A stretch of 64,000 nt of DNA from contig JAFIEK010000002.1 in assembly GCA_020832545.1 (NCBI GenBank), forward strand, positions 62,001 through 126,000. The letters run 5' to 3'. Every line of letters starts with the position of its first letter. The stretch's first letter is position 1. Source of the DNA: Pararhodobacter sp. (GTDB lineage Bacteria > Pseudomonadota > Alphaproteobacteria > Rhodobacterales > Rhodobacteraceae). The translations under genes were made by a program, and so were the position numbers. The notes under the pieces were generated by a model, which was given only the letters and a program-made list of their open reading frames with translations, did not search any database and was not told where the DNA came from. This document shows, in pieces, positions 39,646 to 48,634 of the stretch.

Positions 39646-40563
39646 TCAGCCCTGCGGTGTCATCGCCTTGCGTTGGCGTGCGCGCTTTAGCCCCAACTGC
39701 CGTTCGCGCCAGATGATCATGATCCCCGCCGCCACAACCAGCGCCGCACCGCCCAGCATGGTCAGCGACGGCACTTCGCTGAACACCCAGTAGCCGATCG
39801 CCAGTGCGAACAAGATCGATACATATTCGAACGGAGCAATGACCGAGGCATCGGCATGACGATAGCTTGACGTCAGCAGCACCTGCCCCACCCCGCCCAG
39901 CAGCCCCGCCAGCACCAGCAGAGCAGCCTGCCCCGGCGTTGGCATGACCCAGCCGAACGGCAGCGTGATGAGTGACAGAACCGTCGCCGTAAGCGAGAAA
40001 TAGAAAACAATCGCCGAGGTGGATTCGGTTGCGACCAGCTTGCGCACGAATATCTGTGCCAGCGCTGCGAATACTGCGCCCCCTAGCACCAGAACCGCGC
40101 CCAGCGCCTCGGCATGACTGAGGTCAGCCCCTATTGAAAGCCGCGGCGACAGCACGATCAAGACACCAACCAGACCCACCGCTACCGCCGAGATGCGAAA
40201 CAGCCGCACATGCTCACCCAGAAACATCGCCGCGAAGATCACCACCAGAATAGGCGCGGCATAGCCGATCGCTGTCACCTCAGGCAGCGGCAGAAAGGCC
40301 AACCCGGCAAAACCCAGCCCCATTGCCATGGTCCCCACCAGACCGCGCCAGACATGCCCCATCGGCTGTGCGGTCCGCAACCCGGTGCCCAGTTCATGCC
40401 GCCACGACAACCAGGCCAGAATCACCGGCATCGCAAAAAGAGAACGAAAAAACACCGCCTCGCCGGGTGGGACGGTGTCGGCGGTGTACTTGATCAGGCT
40501 GGCCATGACGATGAAGACCAGAACCGAAGCAATCTTGAGCAGGATACCGCGCACCGGCTGCAT
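39646..40563 (-). CDS. EamA/DMT-family transporter
   Basis: A 305-aa protein with ten hydrophobic segments in two EamA repeats, for example VFIVMASLIKYTADTVPPGEAVFFR and ALAQIFVRKLVATESTSAIVFYFSL. The substrate is unknown. The ATG at 40563 has GGAGAG upstream. It is convergent with the AbrB-type gene and lies just before tRNA-Phe. Confidence 0.88.
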   Translation of the reverse strand: MQPVRGILLKIASVLVFIVMASLIKYTADTVPPGEAVFFRSLFAMPVILAWLSWRHELGTGLRTAQPMGHVWRGLVGTMAMGLGFAGLAFLPLPEVTAIGYAAPILVVIFAAMFLGEHVRLFRISAVAVGLVGVLIVLSPRLSIGADLSHAEALGAVLVLGGAVFAALAQIFVRKLVATESTSAIVFYFSLTATVLSLITLPFGWVMPTPGQAALLVLAGLLGGVGQVLLTSSYRHADASVIAPFEYVSILFALAIGYWVFSEVPSLTMLGGAALVVAAGIMIIWRERQLGLKRARQRKAMTPQG

Positions 40564-40736
40564 GGCGCTCTCCGTTGTTACACAAATTCACTAACCAATC
40601 GCGACCCGGCTGGCAACTGCCTGAGCTACCCGACCCGTTGCACGCAATCGTTGTTTTTCTGGCAAAATCCCTCTGGACACTCCGCCCGGCCTCACCTAAG
40701 AAATCGACACCCGAAAGCCAAAGTGCTTTCTCCCAT

Positions 40737-40811
40737 GCCCGGGTAGCTCAGGGGTAGAGCAGTGGATTGAAAATCCTCGTGTCGGTGGTTCGATTCCGCC
40801 CCCGGGCACCA
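40737..40811 (+). tRNA. tRNA-Phe (GAA)
   Basis: 75-nt cloverleaf. Acceptor stem is GCCCGGG/CCCGGGC, discriminator A, with CCA encoded. The anticodon loop TTGAAAA gives GAA. The anticodon stem GTGGA/TCCTC has one T-T mismatch at the second pair. It marks the left edge of the accessory region. Confidence 0.94.
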
Positions 40812-41094
40812 TTTAAATCACTGATAAAAATTAGTTTTCCCTTTATGCAAGGGGTTACTTTCTGCTCGGTTCGACGCTTTCTTTCGAAAGGTCTGACAAG
40901 TTGGGCGTCGCGTAGTTTGTCGCGCTCAATCGCCTTTGAGAACGGGTGCGTGAAAATTTTCCTTGGTAACGGCGGGACGGGCCTGCTGCGGGTGGCGTGT
41001 AAGTCGTCCACCTTTGCCCTTTCTGGCGACAGGGAGGGCGGGAGGATTTTCCCGTGGATTTCTAACGGAAGGTACGGCTGGCCTGTGCTGAAGA

Positions 41095-41340
41095 AATGTC
41101 CAGATTCTGCGCCTTTTAGAAACCTTCCAAATCGACGATCTCCATGCGGCGGTAAACTAGGCACTGCAACTGGGCGAGATCGGCTGCGATGCCGTCAAGC
41201 ACCTCGTCCTTTGCCGCGTAGAGAAGCGGCTGCCGAAGCTGGACCTCTATATCTACCCCTACCTGCCGCGCGGCGATGTCCCGACCACGTCAGCGGCCAA
41301 CTACATATCCCCGCTGTCGGTCACCCCAGCAAGCAAGCAT
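41095..41340 (+). pseudogene. IS21-family IstA transposase, C-terminal remnant
   Basis: Frame 1 reads VQILRLLETFQIDDLHAAVN, a stop (TAG at 41158-41160), then ALQLGEIGCDAVKHLVLCRV and KLDLYIYPYLPRGDVPTTSA. This is the C-terminal end of IS21-type IstA (usual form ...GYDAVKHLVLCRVE...YPYLPRA.V.TT). Only about 75 codons remain with one in-frame stop, and no istB follows. The 280 bp between tRNA-Phe and this remnant show no gene. Its right end runs into the 3' end of the isomerase-like gene. Confidence 0.85.
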
Positions 41341-41894
41341 GAGGGTACGTCCCGCCGCGAAGCGCCGTTGCCGAGAGCCAAGACATGGCGCCAAAGCATC
41401 AAGGCCCGAAGTCTGGGCAGATCGCGAACCGGTATTTCATTTCCCTGCCGGTCAACAACCCTCTCCGACCATCCTTTCCCCGGCAAATCGCGCCAGCAGA
41501 CATCAAGGTGGATGGCCGCATGCGCGAAGAGATGCCGCAGCGCCCGCGCCGGCAGTGTCGCCGCCAGATCGAGGGGCGGCAGGGCGTCTGCATGGGTTTC
41601 GGGTGGGAGACCACTGGCCGCAACACAAAGAGGCTCCAGTGCCAATGCCAGATGTCGCGCATCATAGCCGACCGCAGCAACCACATGCGCCCGTGTCCAG
41701 CCGTTGGGTCCGATTGCAGGCAGAGCAAGCCCGGCATCATCGATTTCGTTGAGCTTTCGTGCAAAAAATGCCGTTGCACGCCGCGCAAGCAATAGGTCTT
41801 CCGCGGGAGCATCGGCAGCGTCATAGCGCGCGCCCCTGCCCTGCCGCGCGCGAAGGGCCTCGCGCGCGGCGTTATCCGCAGGCGTCAAACTCAT
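41301..41894 (-). CDS. Mycothiol-type (DinB-like) maleylpyruvate isomerase homologue, 3' end altered by IS21 remnant
   Basis: The 197-aa product resembles the MDMPI N-terminal/DinB-like fold: LARRATAFFARKLNEIDDAG, PNGWTRAHVVAAVGYDARH and LPRLRALMLWRHVLALGNGAS. The last ten or so residues (LAGVTDSGDM) are encoded by IS21 remnant DNA, so the original C-terminus has been lost. Its ATG overlaps the stop of the gentisate dioxygenase gene by 4 nt. A role in maleylpyruvate isomerisation follows from family and operon. Mycothiol is not expected in Proteobacteria, so the thiol cofactor, if any, is unclear, and activity after truncation is doubtful. Confidence 0.72.
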   Translation of the reverse strand: MSLTPADNAAREALRARQGRGARYDAADAPAEDLLLARRATAFFARKLNEIDDAGLALPAIGPNGWTRAHVVAAVGYDARHLALALEPLCVAASGLPPETHADALPPLDLAATLPARALRHLFAHAAIHLDVCWRDLPGKGWSERVVDRQGNEIPVRDLPRLRALMLWRHVLALGNGASRRDVPSCLLAGVTDSGDM

Positions 41895-42988
41895 TGCCCA
41901 TCAACCTTGGTGCGCATGAAATTCAGACGCTCCATGATCGGCGCATCCGAGAAGCGAAAGAGATCAAACTGCGTTTCGGCCTGAAGGGACCACGGGATCC
42001 AAGAGGGAATGACAAAAAGGTCTCCCTTTTCAAGGCGTAACGTTTCACCGTTCAGCACCACGCTGCCTTCTCCTTCAAACACCTGAAACACGCTTGATCC
42101 AACTTCGCGCCGCATGGGCGTTTCGGTGCCCGCACGCAGACGGTGAAACTCGCAGCGGATGGTTGACATCACGTCGCCGCCGGTGGTCGGATTGACGTAG
42201 CGTACCGCGGCATGACCTTGGCCAACTGTTGCAGGCTGGCCCTCGTCTTCCAGCAAAAGCTGCTCGGTCAGGGCCCGGTCAGTGAATTCCCACCTGTAAG
42301 CCCCGATCGGCGATGCGATGGTGTCTTGCAACTGCGAGAGCGGTCGCAGGCCCGGATGACACCATAGACGCTCACCGCGTGAGAAATTCGGCGTGGCATA
42401 GTCCGTCACCCGGTCCGAGCCAAACTCGAAAAAGCCCACGTCCATCTGCTGGCTGAACGGAATGTCCAGGCCATCGAGCCAGGCCATGGGTTGGTCTGTG
42501 TCATTGTGGTGCCCGTGAAAGCACCAGCCGGGCGTCAGAAGAAGGTCGCCGCGTGACATACGCACCGGATCGCCGTTGACGACAGTCCAGACCCCCTCGC
42601 CCTCGACCACGAAACGAAAGGCGTTCTGCGAATGTCGGTGTTCAGGCGCTGTCTCGCGCGGACCGAGATACTGGATCGCGGCCCAGAGGGTCGGGCATAT
42701 ATAGGTGTTCCCGCCAAGGCCCGGATTGGCCAGTCCGATGGCCCGCCGCTCACCGCCCCGGCCGACCGGCACCAGCCTGCCCGACTCCTGTGCCAACGGC
42801 AGCAGCGTCGACCACTTCCAGCGGTGCGGCACGGCCTTGCTCTTGGGGTGCATGGGCATAAGATCACCCGTCTGAGTCCAAAGCGGGTTGAGATGATTGT
42901 CCTTGAAGCCTTGATACAGTGCGCGAAGATCAGCACTGTCCTCAGGCTGCATGGCATGAACGACGGTCTCGTGATCGGTTGCGGTCAT
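41891..42988 (-). CDS. Gentisate 1,2-dioxygenase
   Basis: This ring-cleavage enzyme converts gentisate to maleylpyruvate using Fe(II) and O2. It is a two-cupin protein. The N-terminal cupin is visible as EHRHSQNAFRFVVEGEGVWT and GWCFHGHHNDTDQP, and a second cupin lies near the C-terminus (SSVFQVFEGEGSVVLNGETL). I use the ATG at 42988 (MTATDHETVV) with GGAGAGAAG upstream, giving 365 aa. It sits between the GST-type isomerase and the DinB-like gene in one minus-strand operon. Confidence 0.93.
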   Translation of the reverse strand: MTATDHETVVHAMQPEDSADLRALYQGFKDNHLNPLWTQTGDLMPMHPKSKAVPHRWKWSTLLPLAQESGRLVPVGRGGERRAIGLANPGLGGNTYICPTLWAAIQYLGPRETAPEHRHSQNAFRFVVEGEGVWTVVNGDPVRMSRGDLLLTPGWCFHGHHNDTDQPMAWLDGLDIPFSQQMDVGFFEFGSDRVTDYATPNFSRGERLWCHPGLRPLSQLQDTIASPIGAYRWEFTDRALTEQLLLEDEGQPATVGQGHAAVRYVNPTTGGDVMSTIRCEFHRLRAGTETPMRREVGSSVFQVFEGEGSVVLNGETLRLEKGDLFVIPSWIPWSLQAETQFDLFRFSDAPIMERLNFMRTKVDGQ

Positions 42989-43020
42989 AATCTTCTCTCC
43001 TTGGATCGGTGTGCCAGCAG

Positions 43021-43668
43021 TCATGCAGCGTCGGGCTGGTTGGGCGGTGCGGCATCGTGGAAGGCAGGCAGTTCATCCAGTGCGGCGAAAACCCGTTTGA
43101 TATTGGGCCAGGGCTCTAGTGGAATGTCAAAGCGGCGGTTGTTCCAGACCTGCGCGTACAGACAGATATCCGCCAGAGTTGGCACCTCACCGTGGCAAAA
43201 GCGACCAGTCGGTGCGTTGTCGGCCAATTCAACTTCGAGCGCGTCGAAGGTCAGGTTCACCCAGTGGGTGAACCATTCTTTCTGGGCGGCCTCATCCGCG
43301 CCGAACTGATCACGGAGCCGGAACAATACGCGCAGGTTGTTGAGCGGGTGAATCTCGCAGGCAATCATGAAGCTGAGCGCCCGCACCCGGGCCCGGCCCA
43401 GACTGTCAGCGGGCAATAATGGTGGTGCTGGGTGAGTTTCATCAAGCCATTCGATGATTGCCAGAGATTGGGTCAGCGATGTGCCGTCTTCAAGCTCAAG
43501 CGTGGGAACCAGTCCCTGCGGATTGCGCGCCAAGTATTCCGGCGTCCGCGTTTCGCCCTTGCGAAGAAGGTATGGGACATAGCCGTAGCTGAGCCCCTTC
43601 AGGTTCAGCGCGATTCTTACCCTCGTGGATGTCGACGACCGGAAGAAGTTATGCAGTCGGAATGTCAT
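43021..43668 (-). CDS. Maleylpyruvate/maleylacetoacetate isomerase (zeta-class GST type)
   Basis: This is a glutathione-dependent cis-trans isomerase expected to turn maleylpyruvate into fumarylpyruvate. The N-terminal thioredoxin-like GST domain has the zeta-class motif FFRSSTSTRVRIALNLKGL (SS-x-x-S/C-type), with PQGLVPTLELEDGTSLTQSL for glutathione binding. A helical C-terminal domain follows; length is 215 aa. The ATG at 43668 has GGAGACG upstream. It lies between the hydrolase and dioxygenase genes. Confidence 0.93.
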   Translation of the reverse strand: MTFRLHNFFRSSTSTRVRIALNLKGLSYGYVPYLLRKGETRTPEYLARNPQGLVPTLELEDGTSLTQSLAIIEWLDETHPAPPLLPADSLGRARVRALSFMIACEIHPLNNLRVLFRLRDQFGADEAAQKEWFTHWVNLTFDALEVELADNAPTGRFCHGEVPTLADICLYAQVWNNRRFDIPLEPWPNIKRVFAALDELPAFHDAAPPNQPDAA

Positions 43669-43719
43669 TGGCGTCTCCTCGGGGCCGCCCGTCTGCGGCG
43701 CTGAAATCCGGCTTTGCGC

Positions 43720-44418
43720 TCAGGCCCGTGGACCGATGGGTGTCTCGATCGTACCGAGACCCGCAATCTCGATACGGCAGATATCACCTTCGGCCAACGC
43801 ACCAACGCCAGCCGGCGTGCCCGTCATGATCAGATCGCCCGGCTGAATCTGCATCGATTGTGACAAGATCGAGATGATCTCGGGCACTGACCAGATAAGC
43901 TCTGCAAGATCAGCATCCTGCTTCACCTGCCCGTTCACCTCAAGGCGAATAGACCCTGTTTTTGGGTGTCCGACCTTGGAAACGGGGTGAACCGGTCCGA
44001 TCACGGCCGATCGGTCAAAAGCCTTGCCACAGTCCCATGGCCGCCCTTGCTCGCGCGCCTTGAGTTGCAGATCACGGCGCGTCAGATCATTGCCCACCGC
44101 ATAGCCCCAGACATGCGACAGCGCGTCAGATTCGGGAATATCGCGTCCCGGAAGTCCGATCACCACAACAAGCTCTGCCTCGAAGTGGAAGTTCCCGGTA
44201 TCGGGCGGATAGGCCACGGTTTCGCCACTGTCGACCACCGCATCGGCGGGTTTAGTGAAGAAGAAGGGTGGATCCCGGTCAGGATCCTTGCCCATCTCGC
44301 GGGCATGAGCGGCGTAGTTGCGCCCGACGCAAAAGATCCGCCGGACCGGTAGCCGCTTGTCGCTCTGCGCAACTGCAATGCTGGGTTGTGGCTGAGGGTC
44401 AAAGACAAAAGACATCAT
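43720..44418 (-). CDS. Fumarylpyruvate hydrolase (FAH family)
   Basis: The final step of the gentisate route, giving fumarate and pyruvate. FAH-fold motifs are IFCVGRNYAAHAREMG, the metal ligands in FHFEAELVVVIG, VGNDLTRRDLQ and DLIMTGTPAGVGAL. The track ORF starts at 44493; I use the ATG at 44418, just after AAAAGGAATA, giving 232 aa. It is on the same strand and closely spaced with the genes around it. Confidence 0.92.
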   Translation of the reverse strand: MMSFVFDPQPQPSIAVAQSDKRLPVRRIFCVGRNYAAHAREMGKDPDRDPPFFFTKPADAVVDSGETVAYPPDTGNFHFEAELVVVIGLPGRDIPESDALSHVWGYAVGNDLTRRDLQLKAREQGRPWDCGKAFDRSAVIGPVHPVSKVGHPKTGSIRLEVNGQVKQDADLAELIWSVPEIISILSQSMQIQPGDLIMTGTPAGVGALAEGDICRIEIAGLGTIETPIGPRA

Positions 44419-44513
44419 TATTCCTTTTCTTGGTTCGTCCGGGCCTGCAAAGCAGGCTTGTGCCGGTACTCCAGCGTCAAATGCGCCAATCAAACCCGTT
44501 TATCGGTGCAAGA

Positions 44514-46133
44514 TCACATGACACTGTCGACGTCTTGGCGCAGCGCCTGACGGTCGATCTTGCCGGTGCCAGTCTTGGGCAGTGCGGTAACGTAATTGAA
44601 CAAACGGGGCGCCTTATAGGGGGCGAGATGCGCCTTGACGTGATCTCGTAGCCGCGTGGTCTGCGTGTCATCCCCGACTAGGCCTTGGTTCAGACTTACC
44701 ACCGCGCGCAGAACGGTGCGTTTGTCGGGCAGCTGTTCGGCAAGGACGGAGCATTCGTAAACGTCGGGGTGTTCGTTCAGGCAACGCTCGACTTCGAGCG
44801 GCCAAACCCATTGGCCCGAAACCTTGACCAGATCATCGGCACGGCCCTGGAAATAATAGAATCCGTCACGCTCGATGAAACGGTCGCCAGTATAGATCCA
44901 GTCACCGCGCATCGTTTCGAGTGTCTTGTCCGGGCGGTTCCAATAGCACGGCGCCGACGAATGGCCCCGCACCAACATCACGCCTTCCTCACCCGCGGCT
45001 GCGGCAGCCCCTTCTGGCGTAACAAGCCTGATTTCATAACCCGGCACACGCGCGCCCGCAGCGCCGATGCGATGCTCATCAAGCCTGTTGCTGAGATAGA
45101 TATGCAGCATTTCTGTCGAGCCTAACCCCTCGGTCGGGCCGTGGCCGACCCTACGCTTCCAGGCAGTGTATACGTCTTCAGAAAGGATTTCGGCCGCTGA
45201 CATAGACTGACGAAGCGACGTAAGATCGCGTTGGTCGATGGTCTTGTCCTTTGCCAGTGCGGTGTAGAGCGTCGGCAGCCCGAACAGCACGCTCGGGCGA
45301 AAGTCCTCGATTGCATCCAGCACAGCATCCGGACGTGGCTGACCGGGCACCAGTAGCGTCGTCGCTCCGCAAGCGAAGGGGAAAACCAGCGAATTGCCGA
45401 ACCCATAGGCGAAATAGACCTTTGGAACCGAATAGCAGACATCGTCCTGTCGCAGCTTCAACACATGGGTGCCAAAGGCTGCCTGAATGTACGCCATGTC
45501 GTGGTGCAGGTGGACGATGCCCTTGGGCTTGCCCGTCGAGCCTGAAGAATACATCCAGAAGGCCATATCGTCAGGACCAGTAGCGGCCGCGTCCAGAACA
45601 TCGCCGACGCCAGCCAGAAAGGTTTCGACAGTGACAGTCTCGGTCGCATCAGCATCGCCACAGGCCACGATCACAGTTTCAATCTGTGTTCCTGAAAGGG
45701 TTTCCTGGTTCAGAATTCCTGCCAGTTCCGCATCGACGATGGCGACACGCGCGCGCGTGTCCTGAAGGAAATAGGTCAGGACATTCTGCTTGGTCTGGGT
45801 GTTCAGAAGCACCGGAACAAAGCCTGCCCTCACCGCCCCATAAAAGGCAGCAGGATATACGGGGCTGTCATCCAGAAAGAAGGCAATCCGTTCGCCACGC
45901 GCAAGGCCTGCACGGATAAAGGCATTGCCCCACCGCGAAGCCTCGGCAATCAAGTCACGATAACTCAGGCTTCCCATCGGGCCGATTACGGCGGTTTTCT
46001 CAGGGTTGCGGCGAAGGTTCTGCCACAAAATGTCTGAGCAATTTCGGTAGGCAGCCTTGTCAAAGCCGATCTCCCGCGCTCCCGCCACGTCCTGCGGAAC
46101 CGGATCGGTTATGTCGGGTGACAAATCGGACAT
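44514..46133 (-). CDS. Aryl-CoA ligase, probably salicylate-CoA ligase
   Basis: A 539-aa ANL-superfamily adenylate-forming ligase of the benzoate-CoA ligase type. It has the P-loop FWMYSSGSTGKPKGIVHLHH, GLGSTEMLHIY, the YTGDRF hinge region and the C-terminal lysine in LPKTGTGKIDRQALR. Its operon (CoA-ester hydroxylase upstream, gentisate pathway downstream) points to salicylate as substrate, giving salicylyl-CoA. The substrate is inferred from context; benzoate or anthranilate are alternatives. It starts 93 bp after the hydroxylase gene. Confidence 0.85.
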   Translation of the reverse strand: MSDLSPDITDPVPQDVAGAREIGFDKAAYRNCSDILWQNLRRNPEKTAVIGPMGSLSYRDLIAEASRWGNAFIRAGLARGERIAFFLDDSPVYPAAFYGAVRAGFVPVLLNTQTKQNVLTYFLQDTRARVAIVDAELAGILNQETLSGTQIETVIVACGDADATETVTVETFLAGVGDVLDAAATGPDDMAFWMYSSGSTGKPKGIVHLHHDMAYIQAAFGTHVLKLRQDDVCYSVPKVYFAYGFGNSLVFPFACGATTLLVPGQPRPDAVLDAIEDFRPSVLFGLPTLYTALAKDKTIDQRDLTSLRQSMSAAEILSEDVYTAWKRRVGHGPTEGLGSTEMLHIYLSNRLDEHRIGAAGARVPGYEIRLVTPEGAAAAAGEEGVMLVRGHSSAPCYWNRPDKTLETMRGDWIYTGDRFIERDGFYYFQGRADDLVKVSGQWVWPLEVERCLNEHPDVYECSVLAEQLPDKRTVLRAVVSLNQGLVGDDTQTTRLRDHVKAHLAPYKAPRLFNYVTALPKTGTGKIDRQALRQDVDSVM

Positions 46134-46226
46134 TGTGTTGTTTTCCTTTTACCTCGGCAGACCGGTGTCGAGTGGAGTACTGTCTGTCAAACTGGCCCGG
46201 AGGTTGCGCCAGTGACGGGCCGCACG

Positions 46227-47375
46227 CTATTGGCGGTTAGCCAAGGCCCTGTGCGCAGCGAAATCCGCTGCGAATTTAGGTGCAATCTGGCGGAGTCGTT
46301 CTTCGGTCATCCTGCCCGAGCGCATCAGATAGTCATGGGCGAAATCCATCGGCGCCATTCCCATCTTTTCGCCAAAACTCTCATACCAGTTCGCCGATGT
46401 GTTGGCCGCGTCGACGATCTTGCGAGCGATGGGCGGGCGCTTTTCCTGATACGCAGTCAGCGCCTCGGTCAGATCGTCATGTTCGTTGAGGGCCTGAGCG
46501 AGCGCAATCGCGTCTTCAAGCGCCAGACGCGTTCCAGAACCTATCGAGAAATGCGCCGTATGTACGGCGTCGCCCAGCAGGGCGAAGCGTCCAGTGACCC
46601 AGTTCTCACACCACAGCCGCGGAAACTGCCGCCACATAGATTTGTTCGTGACAAGTGACGTTCCCGCCAGCACGTCTGCAAACAAGGCGCTGCAACGCTT
46701 GGCGCTCTCGGTTTCATCCAGGCCGTCGAAGCCACCTTTGTGAAAAGTCTCATCGTCGCACTCGACGATGAAGGTGCTCCGATCCGGCGCAAATCGATAA
46801 TGGTGTGCATTCATCGGGCCAAAGGGCGTTGCGATGAATGTCTGTGTGAGCGTGTCAAAGGGAACCGTCGCGCCGAACCAGGCAAAGTGATTGCCAAACG
46901 ATTCTACCTGCGGCTTGAAATCTGCCTCAAATGTGCGCCTCACCAGCGAATTGAGCCCGTCCGCGCCGATAACCAGATCGGCTGTGAGGTCGTTCACATC
47001 AGAGATCTGAGTGTTGAAATGGACCGGAATATCAAGCTCCCGTGCCCGTTCGGTCAATATCTTAATAAGTTGCAGCCGCCCGATTGCGGTAAAGCCAACC
47101 CCGTCAAGCGTGACGCTGCCGCCCGGCAGGTTGAGCGTCATATTTCGCCAGCGCTCCATTTGCGAGGTAATCAGATCATGGGTTTCAGGATCGTCAGCCT
47201 TTAGAAACTCCAGCGCCCGGTCCGAGAACACCACACCAAAGCCGAAGGTCGCGCCTTCGGGATTCTGCTCCATCACATCGATTTTGACATGCGGCATGAG
47301 CCGCCGGATCAGAATTGCCGCATAGAGACCGGCAGGCCCCGCACCTATAATGGCGACGCTGGACAGCTTTGTCAT
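46227..47375 (-). CDS. FAD monooxygenase, probably salicylyl-CoA 5-hydroxylase (SdgC-like)
   Basis: A 382-aa group A flavin hydroxylase: GxGxxG in IGAGPAGLYAAILI, the DG motif VIGADGLNSLVRR and the GD motif FALLGDAVHTAHFSIGSGTR. The segment FGFGVVFSDRALEFLKADDP is characteristic of hydroxylases acting on aryl-CoA esters (salicylyl-CoA 5-hydroxylase and the N-terminal half of 2-aminobenzoyl-CoA monooxygenase/reductase). The reductase half of the latter is absent. The ATG at 47375 follows GGGAGG. It should make gentisyl-CoA, and is the first gene of the minus-strand operon. Confidence 0.85.
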   Translation of the reverse strand: MTKLSSVAIIGAGPAGLYAAILIRRLMPHVKIDVMEQNPEGATFGFGVVFSDRALEFLKADDPETHDLITSQMERWRNMTLNLPGGSVTLDGVGFTAIGRLQLIKILTERARELDIPVHFNTQISDVNDLTADLVIGADGLNSLVRRTFEADFKPQVESFGNHFAWFGATVPFDTLTQTFIATPFGPMNAHHYRFAPDRSTFIVECDDETFHKGGFDGLDETESAKRCSALFADVLAGTSLVTNKSMWRQFPRLWCENWVTGRFALLGDAVHTAHFSIGSGTRLALEDAIALAQALNEHDDLTEALTAYQEKRPPIARKIVDAANTSANWYESFGEKMGMAPMDFAHDYLMRSGRMTEERLRQIAPKFAADFAAHRALANRQ

Positions 47376-47420
47376 GGATCCTCCCAAGACCTGTAGACTT
47401 GATCACGGGATAGTCTAAAA

Positions 47421-47454
47421 TTTCATATTACGCAATTGATTCTTCTATATGGAA
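47421..47454. promoter_or_regulatory. Candidate IclR operator in the divergent promoter region
   Basis: The AT-rich 184-bp gap between the hydroxylase and IclR genes contains the near-palindrome TTCTATATGGAA (47443-47454, 10 of 12 symmetric). A related half-site TTTCATAT lies at 47421-47428. Position between divergent genes suggests the IclR protein binds here; this is inference. Confidence 0.45.
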
Positions 47455-47559
47455 TAAAGACGCCGGTTTGCAGATGCGCTAAGGTGCCAGTTCAGGCATA
47501 TCTGAAACAGTGTGGTCCGGCTGACCTTCCTACTTGGTATACAGTGATGGAATCTGAAA

Positions 47560-48348
47560 TTGACCAATGAAAACAACCACGGACAAGGGCTGAAATCGCT
47601 CGACACAGCGCTGGGAGTACTGGCCATCATGGCAGCCCAGAAGGGGCCGCTGTCGCTCTCCGAAATCGGGCGCGCATGCAGTATGCCACCCAGCAAGGTC
47701 CACCGTTATCTTGCGTCGTTTGTGGGGGCCGGACTGGTCAAGCAGCAAGGGCGTTCCGGCCGATATGATCTTGGCCCCGCCGCCTTGCAGCTTGGACTTG
47801 CCGCACTTGCCAGGCACAGCTTCGTCAATGCAGCCGCAGACGGTTTGTCAGACTTGTCAGGCGAGACAGGAATGACGGCGCTCTTGTCGGTATGGGCGAA
47901 CCAGGGCGCGACAGTTGTCAGATGGGAACGCGGGATTACACCGACCGATATGTCTATGGGTCTGGGCACAACTCTGCCACTTCTGAACTCAGCCACCGGG
48001 CGAGTTTTTCTTGCCTGGGGCGCACCCCGTGCGGTTGCGCCGGTCCGCGACGCCCAATTCGAACAGTTCGCGCGGCGCTCCGGTCAGTCGGTGGATCCCG
48101 ATCACACTTCAACGAGTATTGCGGCGATTGTCGAGAGTATTCGCGCAGACGGCTACGCTTCGGTCGTGGGAAGATACATCCCCGGATTGGTGGCCATAGC
48201 TGCACCTGTCCTTGATTGGCAAGGCGAGGCACAGGCTGCCATTACACTGGTTGGCATTGACCCACCCGTGATTGCTCCGGACTCACCCCAAGTCCAATGT
48301 CTGTTGGCGTACTGCGCGGAGAAATCGGTAGTGCGGGCTTCGGACTGA
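47560..48348 (+). CDS. IclR-family transcriptional regulator
   Basis: A 262-aa regulator with an N-terminal winged helix (LSLSEIGRACSMPPSKVHRYLASFVGAGLVKQ) and the C-terminal IclR effector domain (ATGRVFLAWGAP, AIAAPVLDWQGEAQAAITLVG). The start is a TTG at 47560, since an in-frame stop lies 13 codons or fewer upstream. It is divergent from the salicylate/gentisate operon and probably controls it in response to an aromatic acid. Confidence 0.9.
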   Translation: MTNENNHGQGLKSLDTALGVLAIMAAQKGPLSLSEIGRACSMPPSKVHRYLASFVGAGLVKQQGRSGRYDLGPAALQLGLAALARHSFVNAAADGLSDLSGETGMTALLSVWANQGATVVRWERGITPTDMSMGLGTTLPLLNSATGRVFLAWGAPRAVAPVRDAQFEQFARRSGQSVDPDHTSTSIAAIVESIRADGYASVVGRYIPGLVAIAAPVLDWQGEAQAAITLVGIDPPVIAPDSPQVQCLLAYCAEKSVVRASD

Positions 48349-48436
48349 ACACCGGCAGGTTGCCACTGAAAGAGGCGATGGCTGAACATCACCCTCATCC
48401 CCATCCCCACAAGACACAGCGGAAGGAACTGACGGA

Positions 48437-48634
48437 ATGATTGACAAGGTCATCGTTACCATCGCGACAACATCAAACTGTCATGGCAAGGGTTCAACCC
48501 CTGTCCTGCCCGAACAACCTGGGAACGTCGACCAGTTTGCCCCAGAAGCCTTCACAGGCATGTTCCCTGCCCATCTGCACGCTCGCGATCTGAATAGGAT
48601 GCAGCCCAGAGACCCGCAGGTAGTTCGCAAATGA
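48437..48634 (+). pseudogene. Remnant of a BKACE (DUF849) enzyme N-terminus
   Basis: A 65-codon ORF whose ends match the N-terminus of beta-keto acid cleavage enzymes: MIDKVIVTIATTSNCHGKGS, VLPEQP and AHLHARDLNRMQPRDPQ. The alpha-helical stretch between is degraded, and everything after about residue 65 is missing. It has a good ribosome-binding site (GGAAGGA), and its TGA overlaps the thioesterase ATG, so its translation may still couple to the next gene. Confidence 0.6.

Noticed and set aside
40748-41164. 138-aa minus-strand ORF ending GRNRTTDTRIFNPLLYP
   Set aside because: The C-terminus is the antisense of tRNA-Phe, and the rest covers IS21 remnant DNA.
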